Below, one piece after another: positions 46,712 through 56,340 of a DNA stretch of 64,000 nt. Origin of the DNA: Lotus japonicus (lineage: Eukaryota > Streptophyta > Magnoliopsida > Fabales > Fabaceae); assembly GCF_012489685.1 (NCBI RefSeq), contig NC_080046.1:60936195-61000194 (forward strand). Direction: 5' to 3'. Within the stretch, counting starts at the first letter, position 1. Every line of letters starts with the position of its first letter. The notes under the pieces are model-generated. The model was not told the DNA's origin. It made no database searches and saw nothing but the letters and a program-made list of their open reading frames with translations. The position numbers were made by a program, and so were the translations under genes.

Positions 46712-47780
46712 TGATGAGCAATATTTTACCCATTTTATATAGCCTTAATTTGTCATTATTAATGATTATTCGTAATTAATTGACCTTGCTTGACAGTGAT
46801 TTATATTATTTGGTCTAATTACGTTTATTCTTATTTTCAGGTTTTATTTGACGTCAAGGGCATTTTGGGGAATTGCGGAATGAAGATTTGATTGTGCTGG
46901 AGTGAAGATTGTATTTTAGGAAATATTAGGATTTAATTTCGGAATAAATTAAATTTGATATCTTTCAGATTCAAACTTATTTAGGTTGTTATTTTAAAAC
47001 TCTATCTTTAGGATTTGTTAGGATTTGATTTTGATATCTTTTAGGATTTGATTTTGATTAGGATTGTGATCTCAGCTCCTATTTAAGGGTTTGTGCTGGG
47101 AGAAACAAGAACTTTTTACCTTCTACATTATTATTTTATGCAATTTCGAATTTCAGTAATTATTAGAGTTCTGCTAGGGTTTATGCTTTTAATCCCTATT
47201 CTCTTCTCCAAAATAATTGTTGATTTCGCCCCATCCATGGAAGGCTAATTTCCTTCGAACGAATTCCTTTGTAAAGTATATCGCGCTCTTGAGGTATAGT
47301 GCTTAATAGAATTCGCATGATTAGTTTTCTTCATCTCTACTTCTGGCTTAGGTTTGCTTAATTCCTTAGGTTCACGAATTAGAAGATGATGTATGTTCGC
47401 TTAGTTCATATTAGGGCGTAAAGGATTCTTAATCGCTTAGTTTAGGAATCTGTGAATTAGTTATCGCTTAGTTAATTAATTCTCACGAACTAGGAAACTA
47501 ATAACAAGAATTGATCTTTAGATACCCGTGATTGAGCAGCGATATACTGAACGAAGGGATTCGTCCGTCTTTACTTATCATATTAATCTGCCTTTACTTT
47601 CTGTTAGTATTTTTAAACTGAATCACAAACCCCCCCCCCCCCAGTGTGTGTGCGTTTGTTAGTATTAATAATATTGAGTCTTTGTTGAAACGATAATCCT
47701 TGGGAAACGACCTAGGAGTCACTTCCTAGTTTACTACAGTTTTCTAATTTAATTATTTGTATCGGGTACGGCCTCGATCA
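46712..47780 (+). repeat. 3' LTR of the Athila/Tat-type element
   Basis: 1069 bp. It differs from the 5' LTR by three substitutions that I can see and by three extra C in a homopolymer near 47631. Confidence 0.95.
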
Positions 47781-47785
47781 ATTAG

Positions 47786-48161
47786 GGCTTGGGATAATAT
47801 AATCCTTGGCCTCCAAAACAAAAATTTCAAATATTCTTGGCTCATTTATTTCAAATGGACCAACAAGTACTCTTTTCCAAACTGGTTTCATTCTTGGTGG
47901 AGCTTTTTTGGACCAACTACTGAAATCTTTCCCTCTGAAGTTCTGGAGGGATTCAATCACTTCATTAAACACTGGAACAAGGAGTTAAACAATTATCCTG
48001 ATTGTTTAAACTTTTTTACAATCTTTTCCCTCTCTTGGGTATTCACTTGGCGTTATGGTCTTAAGACCAAGACCCAACCAATCCTCTTCAAACAGGCTCT
48101 CATCAAATGGTGGAAGATCTTTGATGCTTCAAAAGCCTACAAAGAAAATGTGAGCCAATAG
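47786..48161 (+). pseudogene. Endogenous pararetrovirus ORF2, 3' part
   Basis: It follows directly after the second target-site duplication and is open to a TAG at 48159-48161. It is rich in Trp and Phe (WLIYFKWTNKYSFPNWF). Frame and position agree with the piece left of the retrotransposon, so the two are one ORF split by the insertion. About 140 bp of unassigned sequence with the repeated motif gctacagt follow. Confidence 0.8.
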
Positions 48162-48300
48162 TTCCGGTTGAATAGTCCCGGTAGCCGGTACTATTTGACG
48201 GGTACTATTTGCTACAGTAAAAAGTTCTACTGTTGCTACAGTGGATTACAATAATTGAGATAGAATTATTACAAAATCAAATGATTACAAAACGACAAAA

Positions 48301-48694
48301 CTTAGCAGAAGTCATCATCATCTGATTCTGAGGTTTGGACAAAGTCCGACCCAAAAGAGGATTGCTCGGAAAATTTTGTGTTGGGGGGCCTTTGAGGATG
48401 AGGCCTGCTGGCCCTGAAGAGTAAGTCTTGCTCATTGGTCAAGACATTGATAGAAGAAGACGATTGATCATCATCATTCTGGATTTGATTTAGGTCCTCA
48501 GAGACCTCAGAGTCCGAGGGGACAGATTCTTCTTCATCAAAAGTTTGGATGAGAAGATTATTGATCTTGTCTTCGATCTCTGGTTCAAGATGAAGCTCAG
48601 AGATTCTTCTTTTGAGTCTGCAATACCTGCTAATATGGCCTGGCTTGCCACAGTTATAGCAGGTGACATCTTTTCCTTGAGAGGGTCGATTCAT
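48301..48694 (-). pseudogene. Inverted fragment of the pararetrovirus coat region
   Basis: The minus strand repeats the zinc-knuckle region and acidic tail of the copy at about 37435-37712 (CYNCGKPGHISRYCRLKRR, DSEVSEDLNQIQNDDDQSSS). It then has a different C-terminal end before a stop at 48301-48304. The knuckle is complete here. It lies head to head against the forward copy and is cut at 48694 by an (AT)n tract. Such rearranged partial copies are common at endogenous pararetrovirus sites. Confidence 0.85.
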
Positions 48695-49165
48695 ATATAT
48701 ATATATATCATAATTATATTCTATATATAAGTTTTCAAATTCTAGAAATACATCATATAATTTTGTCAGTTTTAAACACTTTAAAATATGTCTTTCTCTA
48801 TTTCAATTTTTTTTAACTATTGAAGTTAAAAATTAACATAAAATTAATTGAATTTATGGTCATAACATACCATATTCCTCATAAAATATATCAAGTACTA
48901 AAATAATTTAAATGCATTCATAGTGAAAAAAAAAATCAAAGAAATAAAAAGTTTCAACACAAATAAATGAATTAATTGAAGACTATTTTTAATGATTTTG
49001 GAAAAAGATAAACCAAAATCAAGACAGATGACTTCTACTAGAATGACAAAGTCAATATTAAAATCAAATAGGAAGAAAATAAAACGATAAATTAGAATAT
49101 TGAAAATAAGGGTTGTCTAAATCACTCAAGGTAAATATTAGGTACAATTATTATTATTATATGCT
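48695..49165. repeat. Decayed dispersed repeat, second copy, right piece
   Basis: It matches about 26862-27300 and then the segment after the MITE (gtaaatattaggta...tatatgcttagg). It has no MITE, so it shows the empty site for 27309-27788. Confidence 0.85.
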
Positions 49166-49870
49166 TAGGTGACCCAATAATATTTAGATTTTTTTCATGA
49201 GCTAAAATTTTCTAAATACATGCCAAAATATTATTTGACCACCTAAGTTACAATAACTTTACTAAAATAAATCTTTAGTGATTAACACAATCAACTAAAA
49301 ACAAAAATAGATAAATTTTGAATTTTTAATGGAATAAATAAAAAGCCATGGGGGCACAATTTTCTTACGTTGGGCACCTATTTTGTTTTTGGGGCAATCA
49401 GATAAACTTAGCTAGCATTGTAACAATGTAATATATATAGATGAACATGGTAGTGGCAAATTATTTTTGTTTTTCACGTGTTTGCCCCCACCCCTTATAA
49501 CGTAGGTACGTGCATGTGCTTAGGTGACCCAATAATATTTAGATTTTTTCCATGAGCTAAAATTTTCTAAATACATGCCAAAACATTATTTGACCACCTA
49601 AGTTACTGTAATTTTACTAAAATAAATCTTTAGTGATTAACACAATCAACTAAAAACAAAAATAGATAAATTTTGAATTTTTGATGGAATAAATGAAAAG
49701 CCATGGGGGCACAATTTTCTTACGTTGGGCACCTTTTTTATAGTGGGGGGGCAATCAGATAAACTTAGCTAGCATTGTAACAATATAATACAGACGAACA
49801 TGGTAGTGGCAAATTATTTTTGTTTTCCACGTGGGGGCATTTGCCCCCACCCCTTATAAGGTAGGTTCGT
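49163..49870. repeat. Two tandem copies of a ~355-bp unit
   Basis: Both copies start tgcttaggtgacccaataatattt (49163 and 49517) and run through ggggcacaattttcttacg to tggtagtggcaaattattttt. They are nearly identical. They continue the old repeat that precedes them. Confidence 0.85.
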
Positions 49871-49981
49871 GCCTGTGTGAGTCGTAGACGAATCAACATG
49901 AAACAACTAGACATAAATTTATAATTATAATTTTAGCGAAAAAAAATTGTTACAAAATTTTATTTTATATGATTAGAAGAA

Positions 49982-50644
49982 TTGGTGAGGAGGTTGGGAT
50001 TGCGTTGGGGTGTGCATGTTGGGGCTGGTGGAGGGAAGTACTTGTCGCTCTGTTCCGGTTGGTTTTGTTTGGCGGAGGCTCCTCGCCTTGCCTTTCTGAC
50101 GTTGGGTTTGCTTAGATCTATGCGTGCCTGTTGAGGCCAGATCTGCCTGAAGAGTCTTGTTCTCTGCCTGCCTAGATCTGTGCGTGCCTGTTGAGGCCAG
50201 ATCAGTTCGGATTCATGGATTCGGGCTCCCTGACAGCGCCATTGGTCTCTACCCTTACTGGTGTCTTTCCTAGACAGATCCTCTGTTTGTGAGTGTGGAG
50301 GGTTCGTGGTTGATGATGACTTTTTAGGCATTGTCTGTGATTTTTGGTTATTGGTGCTCGGTATCTTGGTCTGACCGTAGGTTTTGCTGTCTCTTTGTTG
50401 CCTTGTAGTTGATTGATGTACTGAGCTTATTTGGGTCCCAATGTCGAGTTGAGCTCTATTTTTGTTGGGTTTGTGTGACTTTTGCCACACCTAGGTCCCC
50501 GATAGATGCTCTTCTCGTAGGTTTTAGGTGTTTTTTCGCTGGGTAGAAGTCTTAGGACTTTCTTTGTAACATTGTCGACTATACACACGAGGTGTGTTAT
50601 CTGTACTATCAACTTTTTATTATATATATTTTGTTTTAAAAAAA
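49982..50644 (+). mobile_element. 5'-truncated retroposon (LINE-like) with 13-bp target duplication
   Basis: A GT-rich insert ends in a run of A and is flanked by atgattagaagaa at 49969-49981 and 50645-50657. Tail and duplication show target-primed reverse transcription. No domain is recognisable, so it is probably a LINE 3' UTR. The antisense open frame at 49960-50490 is not supported. Confidence 0.8.
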
Positions 50645-50718
50645 ATGATTAGAAGAAATAACCCAATCAAATGACACATATTTGTTAACATATTTCTCTC
50701 TCTCTCTCTCTCAATAAA

Positions 50719-52305
50719 CACTACAAAAAAACGCGGCTTTTAGCGGCGGTTATTTTAGTGTTTAGCGGCGATTATAATTGCCACTAAAAGTGGTTTGCGT
50801 CGGTTGCAAAAATGCCGTAGAAATTGTCGACGCAAATGTATAGCGGCGGTTAAAACAAAACCGCCGGAGTAATCGCCGCTAAATTTAGCGGCGGCTTCTG
50901 TCAATTATTTATCTGCGGTTAAAACCGCCACTAAACATAAATTTGTTATTCCTTTTTCAACATTTAACAGTGGTGCCAACCGCCGCTAAAATAAAAATTG
51001 AAATTTTAAGAAATTTGGTGCTGGTATCAACTGAAGCTAATTGTGCTATTTTATTAGAAAATTTAGACAGGGGACTTTCACTCATTAATATTAATCCTTT
51101 TATTTGCAATATTCTACTTAAACACTAACCAATAATTATGGTAATTATGTAAACCCAGGTTATAAAGTTCCATACTAAAAACCTTCACATCAAGGAAACA
51201 AAATACATATTATATAAAGGGCTATATCAAAACCCTACTGCAAAAAGGTAATTGCACAAAACACAGTATCAGAAACCTTTATATCTAGGCTATGATAAGT
51301 TTTCAAATTAAAAGACAAGATGGTTTCCTAATAAACTATTGATATCAATCTCTAGTATTATTTGAATGATTACCTCCTGATTTAGATGGAGTTTGAACTG
51401 AAGTAATCTCCCATATGGCTGCAAAAATGAGAAGAAAAAAAAAGTTCAGTAATGTTGAAATCACAAATATTTCACCGCGCGCAAGTCATTGCACCTACTT
51501 AAGAAACAAATAACAAACTCTATACTCAATGCAGAATCTTACAAGTTTAAGCTTCAAATATATATAAAAACTAAAACACAACTTCATCTAATTACCTAGA
51601 AGAAGATCTCTCCGCATCAGATATATAGATTGACAACAGAGAAAAACATTAAGTTCAATTTAAAAGTCTTGAAATCATGACAAGCTCCATCAATAAATTA
51701 TAAGTTTCAAAGACAATGAAAATATAAAAATGAAATGAAATACAAGTGCACAAAAGCAAAACATGAGACAGAAGCATGTAACAGATTAGAAATTTATCTT
51801 AGAGACCAAAAGCAGGAAATGGTTGTTAAATGGAGCAATGGCTTGACTATGGTTTGATTTGGAGAAGAGTGATTAGGTGGTTGCGGCGGCTTTGTGCTGT
51901 GAAAGATAAGGACGGATAAGGTGAAGTGATGTGGTCGTGGTTGATTGGGTTTGAAAAGAAAAGGAAGGTGGTGGTGAGGTTTAGGGATTTTAGACGGTTA
52001 CTGTGAAGGTGGGCATCGCATGTTAGGAGGTGGTGGGTTTGACGGGAGAATGAAGGTGATGGAGGTGGTGGATTTGATTTGGGATTTAGGGATTTAGTGT
52101 TTGGAGGGAGTAAAACCGCGTTGTGGTGCCAAATGCGAAAAATTTCGCAATTTTTCATTTTAAAACTTAGCGGCGGTTGAAACTGCCAGTAACTAAAATT
52201 GAACCGACGCTATATCACATGCTGTAATCCAAGTTTAAAACAATAACGGCGGTTACACTAACCGCCACTAAAAAACCGCCGCTAAAACCCGTGTTTTTGG
52301 TAGTG
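50719..52305. mobile_element. Non-autonomous CACTA (En/Spm) element
   Basis: It begins CACTACAAAAAAACGCGG and ends in the inverted form (ACCCGTGTTTTTGGTAGTG). A 3-bp duplication aaa lies on both sides (50716-50718, 52306-52308). Subterminal arms contain many copies of gcggcggtt or its inverse, the usual transposase binding repeats. No transposase is present. The interior (about 51840-52160) has an unusual G-rich/C-rich block with an open minus-strand frame of 103 codons, perhaps a captured host fragment. Confidence 0.92.
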
Positions 52306-52403
52306 AAATTTGACATAAATTTTATATTTCCAAATTAGGATAAAAATCTTATGAATGAAGAAGTTACCAACAAAAATATATTGCACATAATATTCAAATT
52401 ATT

Positions 52404-53305
52404 GCACATGGTAAAAGTGCAGGGGTTGGTAGTTTGTGTTTTCAGTTATGTTTTGCAGGCTTTGAGGCAAGTTGAGTCTTGACAAGTTTTTAGGTTTACT
52501 GTGATGGGGTGATTTTTTACGGGTGGGATTGCAGTATTATTGAGGTTCACATACCATAAGGAGGGTGTTGCACGCAATTTTGTCTCTAGGCTGGTTTGTA
52601 GTGGCTTGTCTTGTCTGATACTAGTTTTTTTTGCTCTATTTAGTGGGTTAATATGGTGTGGTATTGTGAATGTATTTGGAGGGGTTGTTTTATGGAGGGT
52701 TTTTTTTGGGTTTGATTTATAAAGCCCTTTTAGGATTGTGGTACTCTTTTTCCTTCACTAGGGGGCGTTTGTTACAAGTTTTACAAAAATATGTCTAGGA
52801 ATGTTGTTTCCCATGAATCTCATTACCAGCAAAGTCATTCTCGGGTAAAATAAAAATTGTGTTTGGTTAGTATACGTTATTCCCTGGAATGTTTTTCAAA
52901 ATCATTTAATAGAAAAATGGAAAATAAGTAGTGGAAGAGGGAGTTAGTGAAAAATAACTTCCATTCCCTTGAGAATGTAAGATTCCCCTTCTTTAAGATG
53001 GGAATGAGATTCAAAAAAATCATGTGTAATTTACTTACCTGGGAATCTTTCATACCCGAGAATAAAAAAAAAAAATTAAACTTCTACCAAACATGGGAAT
53101 GTTACTTTCTCAACCTCGCATTCCCAGAATATTTTGAGATGTCTATCTACCAAACGCCCCCTAGGCTTTTATCTCAAATGGGTTTTTCCTAATAAGGTTT
53201 TAATGAGGCTCAATCCTTAAGGTTGGGCTACTCTATGGGGTGTATTGTGTTTTGATATCATGTTCTTTTAATCATTCAATAAATTATCTTTTTACGGTCA
53301 AAAAA
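52404..53305 (+). mobile_element. 5'-truncated LINE with 15-bp target duplication, split by a MITE
   Basis: The target duplication aatattcaaattatt is at 52389-52403 and 53306-53320. The insert ends in a short run of A. It looks like the 3' UTR of a plant LINE. A 400-bp MITE is nested in it at 52761-53160. Confidence 0.85.
52761..53160. mobile_element. Harbinger/Tourist-like MITE
   Basis: Terminal inverted repeats GGGGGCGTTTG and CAAACGCCCC are flanked by cta on both sides. The 3-bp duplication and TIR fit PIF/Harbinger, although TWA is the usual target. No coding capacity. Confidence 0.75.
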
Positions 53306-53441
53306 AATATTCAAATTATTACTTTCAAATTATTTTTTTATTTATTTACGTAATTTACATTCATCTATTTTTTTTAAAGTACATTCATCTTCAATATAGT
53401 TTTATTCCAATTAGCTTAAATTTTCATATAAAATACAGAAC

Positions 53442-53604
53442 GTCCTCGAGGGTTAGCTCAAGTGGTAAGAACTAGGGGACATAAGAGTTGGGGAGGGGAA
53501 GGTCTAGGGTTCGAATCCTGAAAGAGAAATTTGAAAGAATTTTCTAACTTACTAACAACTAACCACTAATATTTGTCTATAAAAAAATAAAAATAAAAAA
53601 AATA
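53442..53604 (+). mobile_element. tRNA-derived SINE, complete
   Basis: A box ttagctcaagtgg, B box ggttcgaatcc and an A-rich end, flanked by the 14-bp duplication ataaaatacagaac (53428-53441 and 53605-53618). It is related to the SINEs at 22751 and 60030. The pol III promoter boxes are intact here. Confidence 0.92.
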
Positions 53605-53724
53605 ATAAAATACAGAACTATTCATAAAATGTATAATTATAATTTCAAGTAAAAATTATTTTTACAATTTTGATTTTATATAATTAACATTTTAATCCCA
53701 ATTTATTAATATATATTGGACCGG

Positions 53725-54640
53725 GTGAGCCCTATAGGGGCAACGCCCTGGGGCCGCCCGCCATCTGGCGGGGTGCTTGGCCACTTCGTAGGTAGGGGTG
53801 GAAATAGGCCGAGCCGAGCCAAGCTTTGCGTGGCCTAGGCCTGGCCTGCATTATCTTTTCGTGGCCCAAGCCTAACCTGTGGCCTATCAATAGGCCAAAT
53901 TTTGTAACTTAGACTGGCCTTTTCTAAGGCCTGGCCTGGCCTACAAGCCTGCTTAAAAGCCTATTTAACAGACAATTTTATCAAAAGAATAGGCTGGCGG
54001 GCTAATAAGCCTTTTATATATCATTGCACTTTCTATTCAAATAAAAAAACGTGTATTATTGCATTTCAAAAACTAAATCTGTATCATTGAATATGTCTGG
54101 AAAGTTTCTAATCTAGGTTAGGGTAGGGACTTGGGGTTTTCTTTTATACTAAACTATACATCAGTTTTAAAAAATCAAATAATATCTTATTATATTATAT
54201 TTATTTATATTATTAATAAAAATAATATATAAATAGGCTGGCCTGTTAGGCCAAATAGGTTTTTTTAATAGTTTGGGTCTGCCCTTTTTAGTTAAACAAG
54301 CTTTTAAAAAAGCCTAAGTCTGACCTTTTTAATAAACGAGCCGAGCTGAGCCGAGTCTCTAACGAGCCAACCCATAGGCCCCTGACGAGCGGCCTGACCT
54401 ATTTCCACCCCTATTCGTAGGGCTTGGGTACGACCCAAGTGGCCCACCCAAGGCAAGTCAGTCGTGCGGGGCCTATACCCTCCCGCACTATAAATAGGTA
54501 GCGGTTATCTATTGTAAGGGCTCTTGACTCATTTCCCAAATAAACAAGTAAAATTCAGAGATTCTCTCTTCCCTCTTTCTCTTCTTCACTCTCTCTTTAA
54601 GCATTCATCCCTCCCTCTAGGCACTACTCTGCCTAGTAAT
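53725..54640 (+). mobile_element. LTR-like promoter fragment interrupted by a hAT-like MITE
   Basis: Pieces at 53725-53792 and 54422-54640 form one GC-richer block with TATA (actataaata, about 54488) and a pyrimidine-rich leader. This is suggestive of the U3-R part of an LTR. No ends or duplication were found, so the type is unsure. Confidence 0.35.
53793..54413. mobile_element. hAT-like MITE with 8-bp target duplication
   Basis: Ends TAGGGGTGGAAATAGGCC and the inverse ACCTATTTCCACCCCTA. The 8-bp duplication ttcgtagg is at 53785-53792 and 54414-54421. The interior is rich in ggcctggcc repeats, typical of this MITE type. No transposase. Confidence 0.92.
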
Positions 54641-54974
54641 GTTCTATACGGAACATTTATAATTTTTATTTAATTAATTGACGTTCATCGTCAATAATGT
54701 ATTATCCCAATCAATTTAAAGATTCCTATGTGCAATAACAGTTTAAAATTTCTAAAATCATTTCCATATTAAATAAAAAATAATTTCAAAAAAAAATAAT
54801 TACAATTTTAACATAAAAAATATTGTCATAAATTTTTACTTTATATGATTATTTTTTTTATCTCAATCAGTTAATATTTGTTAAAATCATTCCTCCCTAA
54901 GTAATTAGACATAGTTTCAAAAACAATTATATAAAATTTATATTTATAATTTAGATAAAAAAAAAACGTAAATG
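54641..54974. other. AT-rich spacer before unit B
   Basis: No gene or repeat is recognised. Homology to unit A starts at about 54975. Confidence 0.4.
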
Positions 54975-55430
54975 AAAATATGGAGAGCTTGTATAGAGAA
55001 GGATTGCAGAAATATTTTGATTATTCAAATGGAAACATTGATGGTATTGAGATCTTGAAGGTAGGCGCTCAAAAGGGTCACAAGGAAGCAAAATATGTGT
55101 ATGGTATGATTTAATTATGCTCTGAAGATGATGATTTGAGAAAACAAGGACTTGAGCATATGCATTTTTTGAGGAAGTCCAAGTGTGACGTAGGCTCCAG
55201 AAACAAAGTGAAAAAGTTATTGGACTCTATGTTGAAAAATAATGGAATGCTCAGGCGCAATCAGAGCCCTCTCTGTAATTCCAAGAGCACATGTAAATGG
55301 TGGAGAGTGAAGACGGGTCGATGGACATTAACAGGTGATGAAAATGGTGCTGATGATATTGACTTATGTGAGTATTGTAGATGGGATCATAAGTTAGAAG
55401 TTTTTTACCGATTATTCAATATCCATTAGT
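54975..55430 (+). pseudogene. F-box gene copy, 5'-truncated and stopped (unit B)
   Basis: It matches the gene at 17350-18228 from its position 17766 on; promoter, F-box and first half are absent. The codon TCA in the intact gene is TAA here (about 55112-55114). The C-terminal part (LEHMHFLRKSKC, LCEYCRWDHKLEVFYRLF) stays readable from 55136. The truncation point marks the left limit of the duplicated unit. Confidence 0.9.
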
Positions 55431-55938
55431 TTGTGTGAATTTAATTTCTTCAAAGTTGAGCCAATTATAATATAATGAATGATATCAAGAAGTGAGCTTT
55501 TTTGTAATATTAACTTTTTATAGCAAAAGTGAATTACTGCAATTGGCTTACATTCAACTTAGTCTCTGTCGTATAAAGATCTGTAAGATCTGTTTGGTAT
55601 GCAGGATAATAAAATAAGATAGTATCATATGCTTCAAGATAATCGTATGGTTGCTTTAAAAACAAACATAATATTAACATAAATCATAGAAATTGGAGTA
55701 CTATATATAGTTATTTGTTTTTTATTTCAAATATAAACAACCAATAACCAATTACAAGGAAATAATATTCATACAGAAAAATAACAATGAATATTATTTG
55801 ATCGAATACACCAAATAAAATAATAAATACACTTTAATTAATACTATAAATACGTAGCAGAGAGATGGCTGCTTTATTGGTCAGGGTATTGTATGCCATA
55901 CTATAGCTCTTGATCCAAAGAATGTGAAATTTAATCCT
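55431..55938. other. Intergenic, empty LINE site
   Basis: It is collinear with 18229-20423 but lacks the LINE. The site corresponding to the insertion is about 55603-55620. It holds the 3' UTR side of the STIG1-like gene. Confidence 0.7.
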
Positions 55939-56340
55939 CTATGCATAGCTGCACATCCCATAAACGCATGAACCTCGGTTGTCACACTTGTTACCACATC
56001 TCCCACAATGCTTCTCGTTGGTTCTAGGATTCACACACTTACCTTGGCAGCACATCTTTGAAAACCCACATTTCTTCCCACACCTCCCACAGTTATTTTC
56101 ATCCGTTGAAAGGTTCACACATTTGTTCTTGCAGCAATCAGGGCCTGCGCTGCCTTTAACACTGCACATCTTGGGGTATTTGTCACATGTCAATGACACC
56201 CCCCTCTGATATTTCCGAGTAAGGAACCTACTTGCTCCTCGAAGCATGTTCGGTTCTTCACTTTCTGAAGATGTTGCTGACAGGGTGATGGCCAAAGCCA
56301 TGATCAGCAAGGACAGAAGAAAGATCTTGGAGAACTTCAT
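55939..56340 (-). CDS. STIG1-like secreted cysteine-rich peptide
   Basis: The intact frame has 133 codons. A hydrophobic signal peptide spans residues 1-22 (FLLSLLIMALAITLSA). A variable, basic pro-region follows, then the STIG1 domain with 16 cysteines (first TCDKYPKMC, then PDCCKNKC, NNCGRCGKKC, KMCCQGKC, HCGRCGNKC, SCVYGMCSYA at the end). Family members, such as tobacco STIG1 and Arabidopsis GRI, are apoplastic peptides of the stigma and other tissues; GRI is linked to reactive-oxygen-induced cell death. The gene has no intron, as is usual. It is divergent from the second STIG1-like gene 1.8 kb away. The unit A counterpart is a 3' fragment. The tissue of expression is not predictable. Confidence 0.93.
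   Translation of the reverse strand: MKFSKIFLLSLLIMALAITLSATSSESEEPNMLRGASRFLTRKYQRGVSLTCDKYPKMCSVKGSAGPDCCKNKCVNLSTDENNCGRCGKKCGFSKMCCQGKCVNPRTNEKHCGRCGNKCDNRGSCVYGMCSYA

Larger units (their letters stand above)
40743..47780 (+). mobile_element. LTR retrotransposon, Ty3/Gypsy Athila/Tat type, internally deleted, very recent
   Basis: LTRs at 40743-41808 and 46712-47780 start TGATGAGC and end CTCGATCA. The 5-bp target duplication attag is at 40738-40742 and 47781-47785. The primer site TGGCGCCGTTGCCGGGGA (Asp-tRNA type) follows the 5' LTR. The interior codes for gag, protease and only the first part of RT. RNase H and integrase are absent, so it depends on other copies for movement. Reading the LTRs side by side I count three substitutions and one difference in a C run. 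The insertion must be recent. It sits in the pararetrovirus ORF2 in the same orientation. Confidence 0.95.
33919..48694 (+). mobile_element. Endogenous caulimovirid (pararetrovirus) locus with nested retrotransposon and inverted fragment
   Basis: A plant pararetrovirus copy: Met-tRNA primer site, a leader, a movement-protein/coat region, a protease-RT-RNase H region and a second ORF. The order (one long polyprotein region plus ORF2) is like that described for florendoviruses, but the genus is an inference. Without the LTR retrotransposon the forward copy is about 7.3 kb, a normal Caulimoviridae genome size. It is bordered by (AT)n tracts on both sides. It is disabled by a break at about 37713, a changed zinc-knuckle Cys and the insertion at 40742. 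The last 0.4-0.5 kb is a second, inverted viral piece. Confidence 0.85.

Noticed and set aside
49960..50490. 176-codon minus-strand gene
   Set aside because: It lies almost wholly within a retroposon in antisense to its A tail, crosses the insertion boundary and has no recognised domain.
53442..53530. Functional tRNA gene
   Set aside because: A and B boxes are present, but the acceptor and anticodon stems do not form, an A-rich tail follows and a target-site duplication flanks it. It is a SINE.
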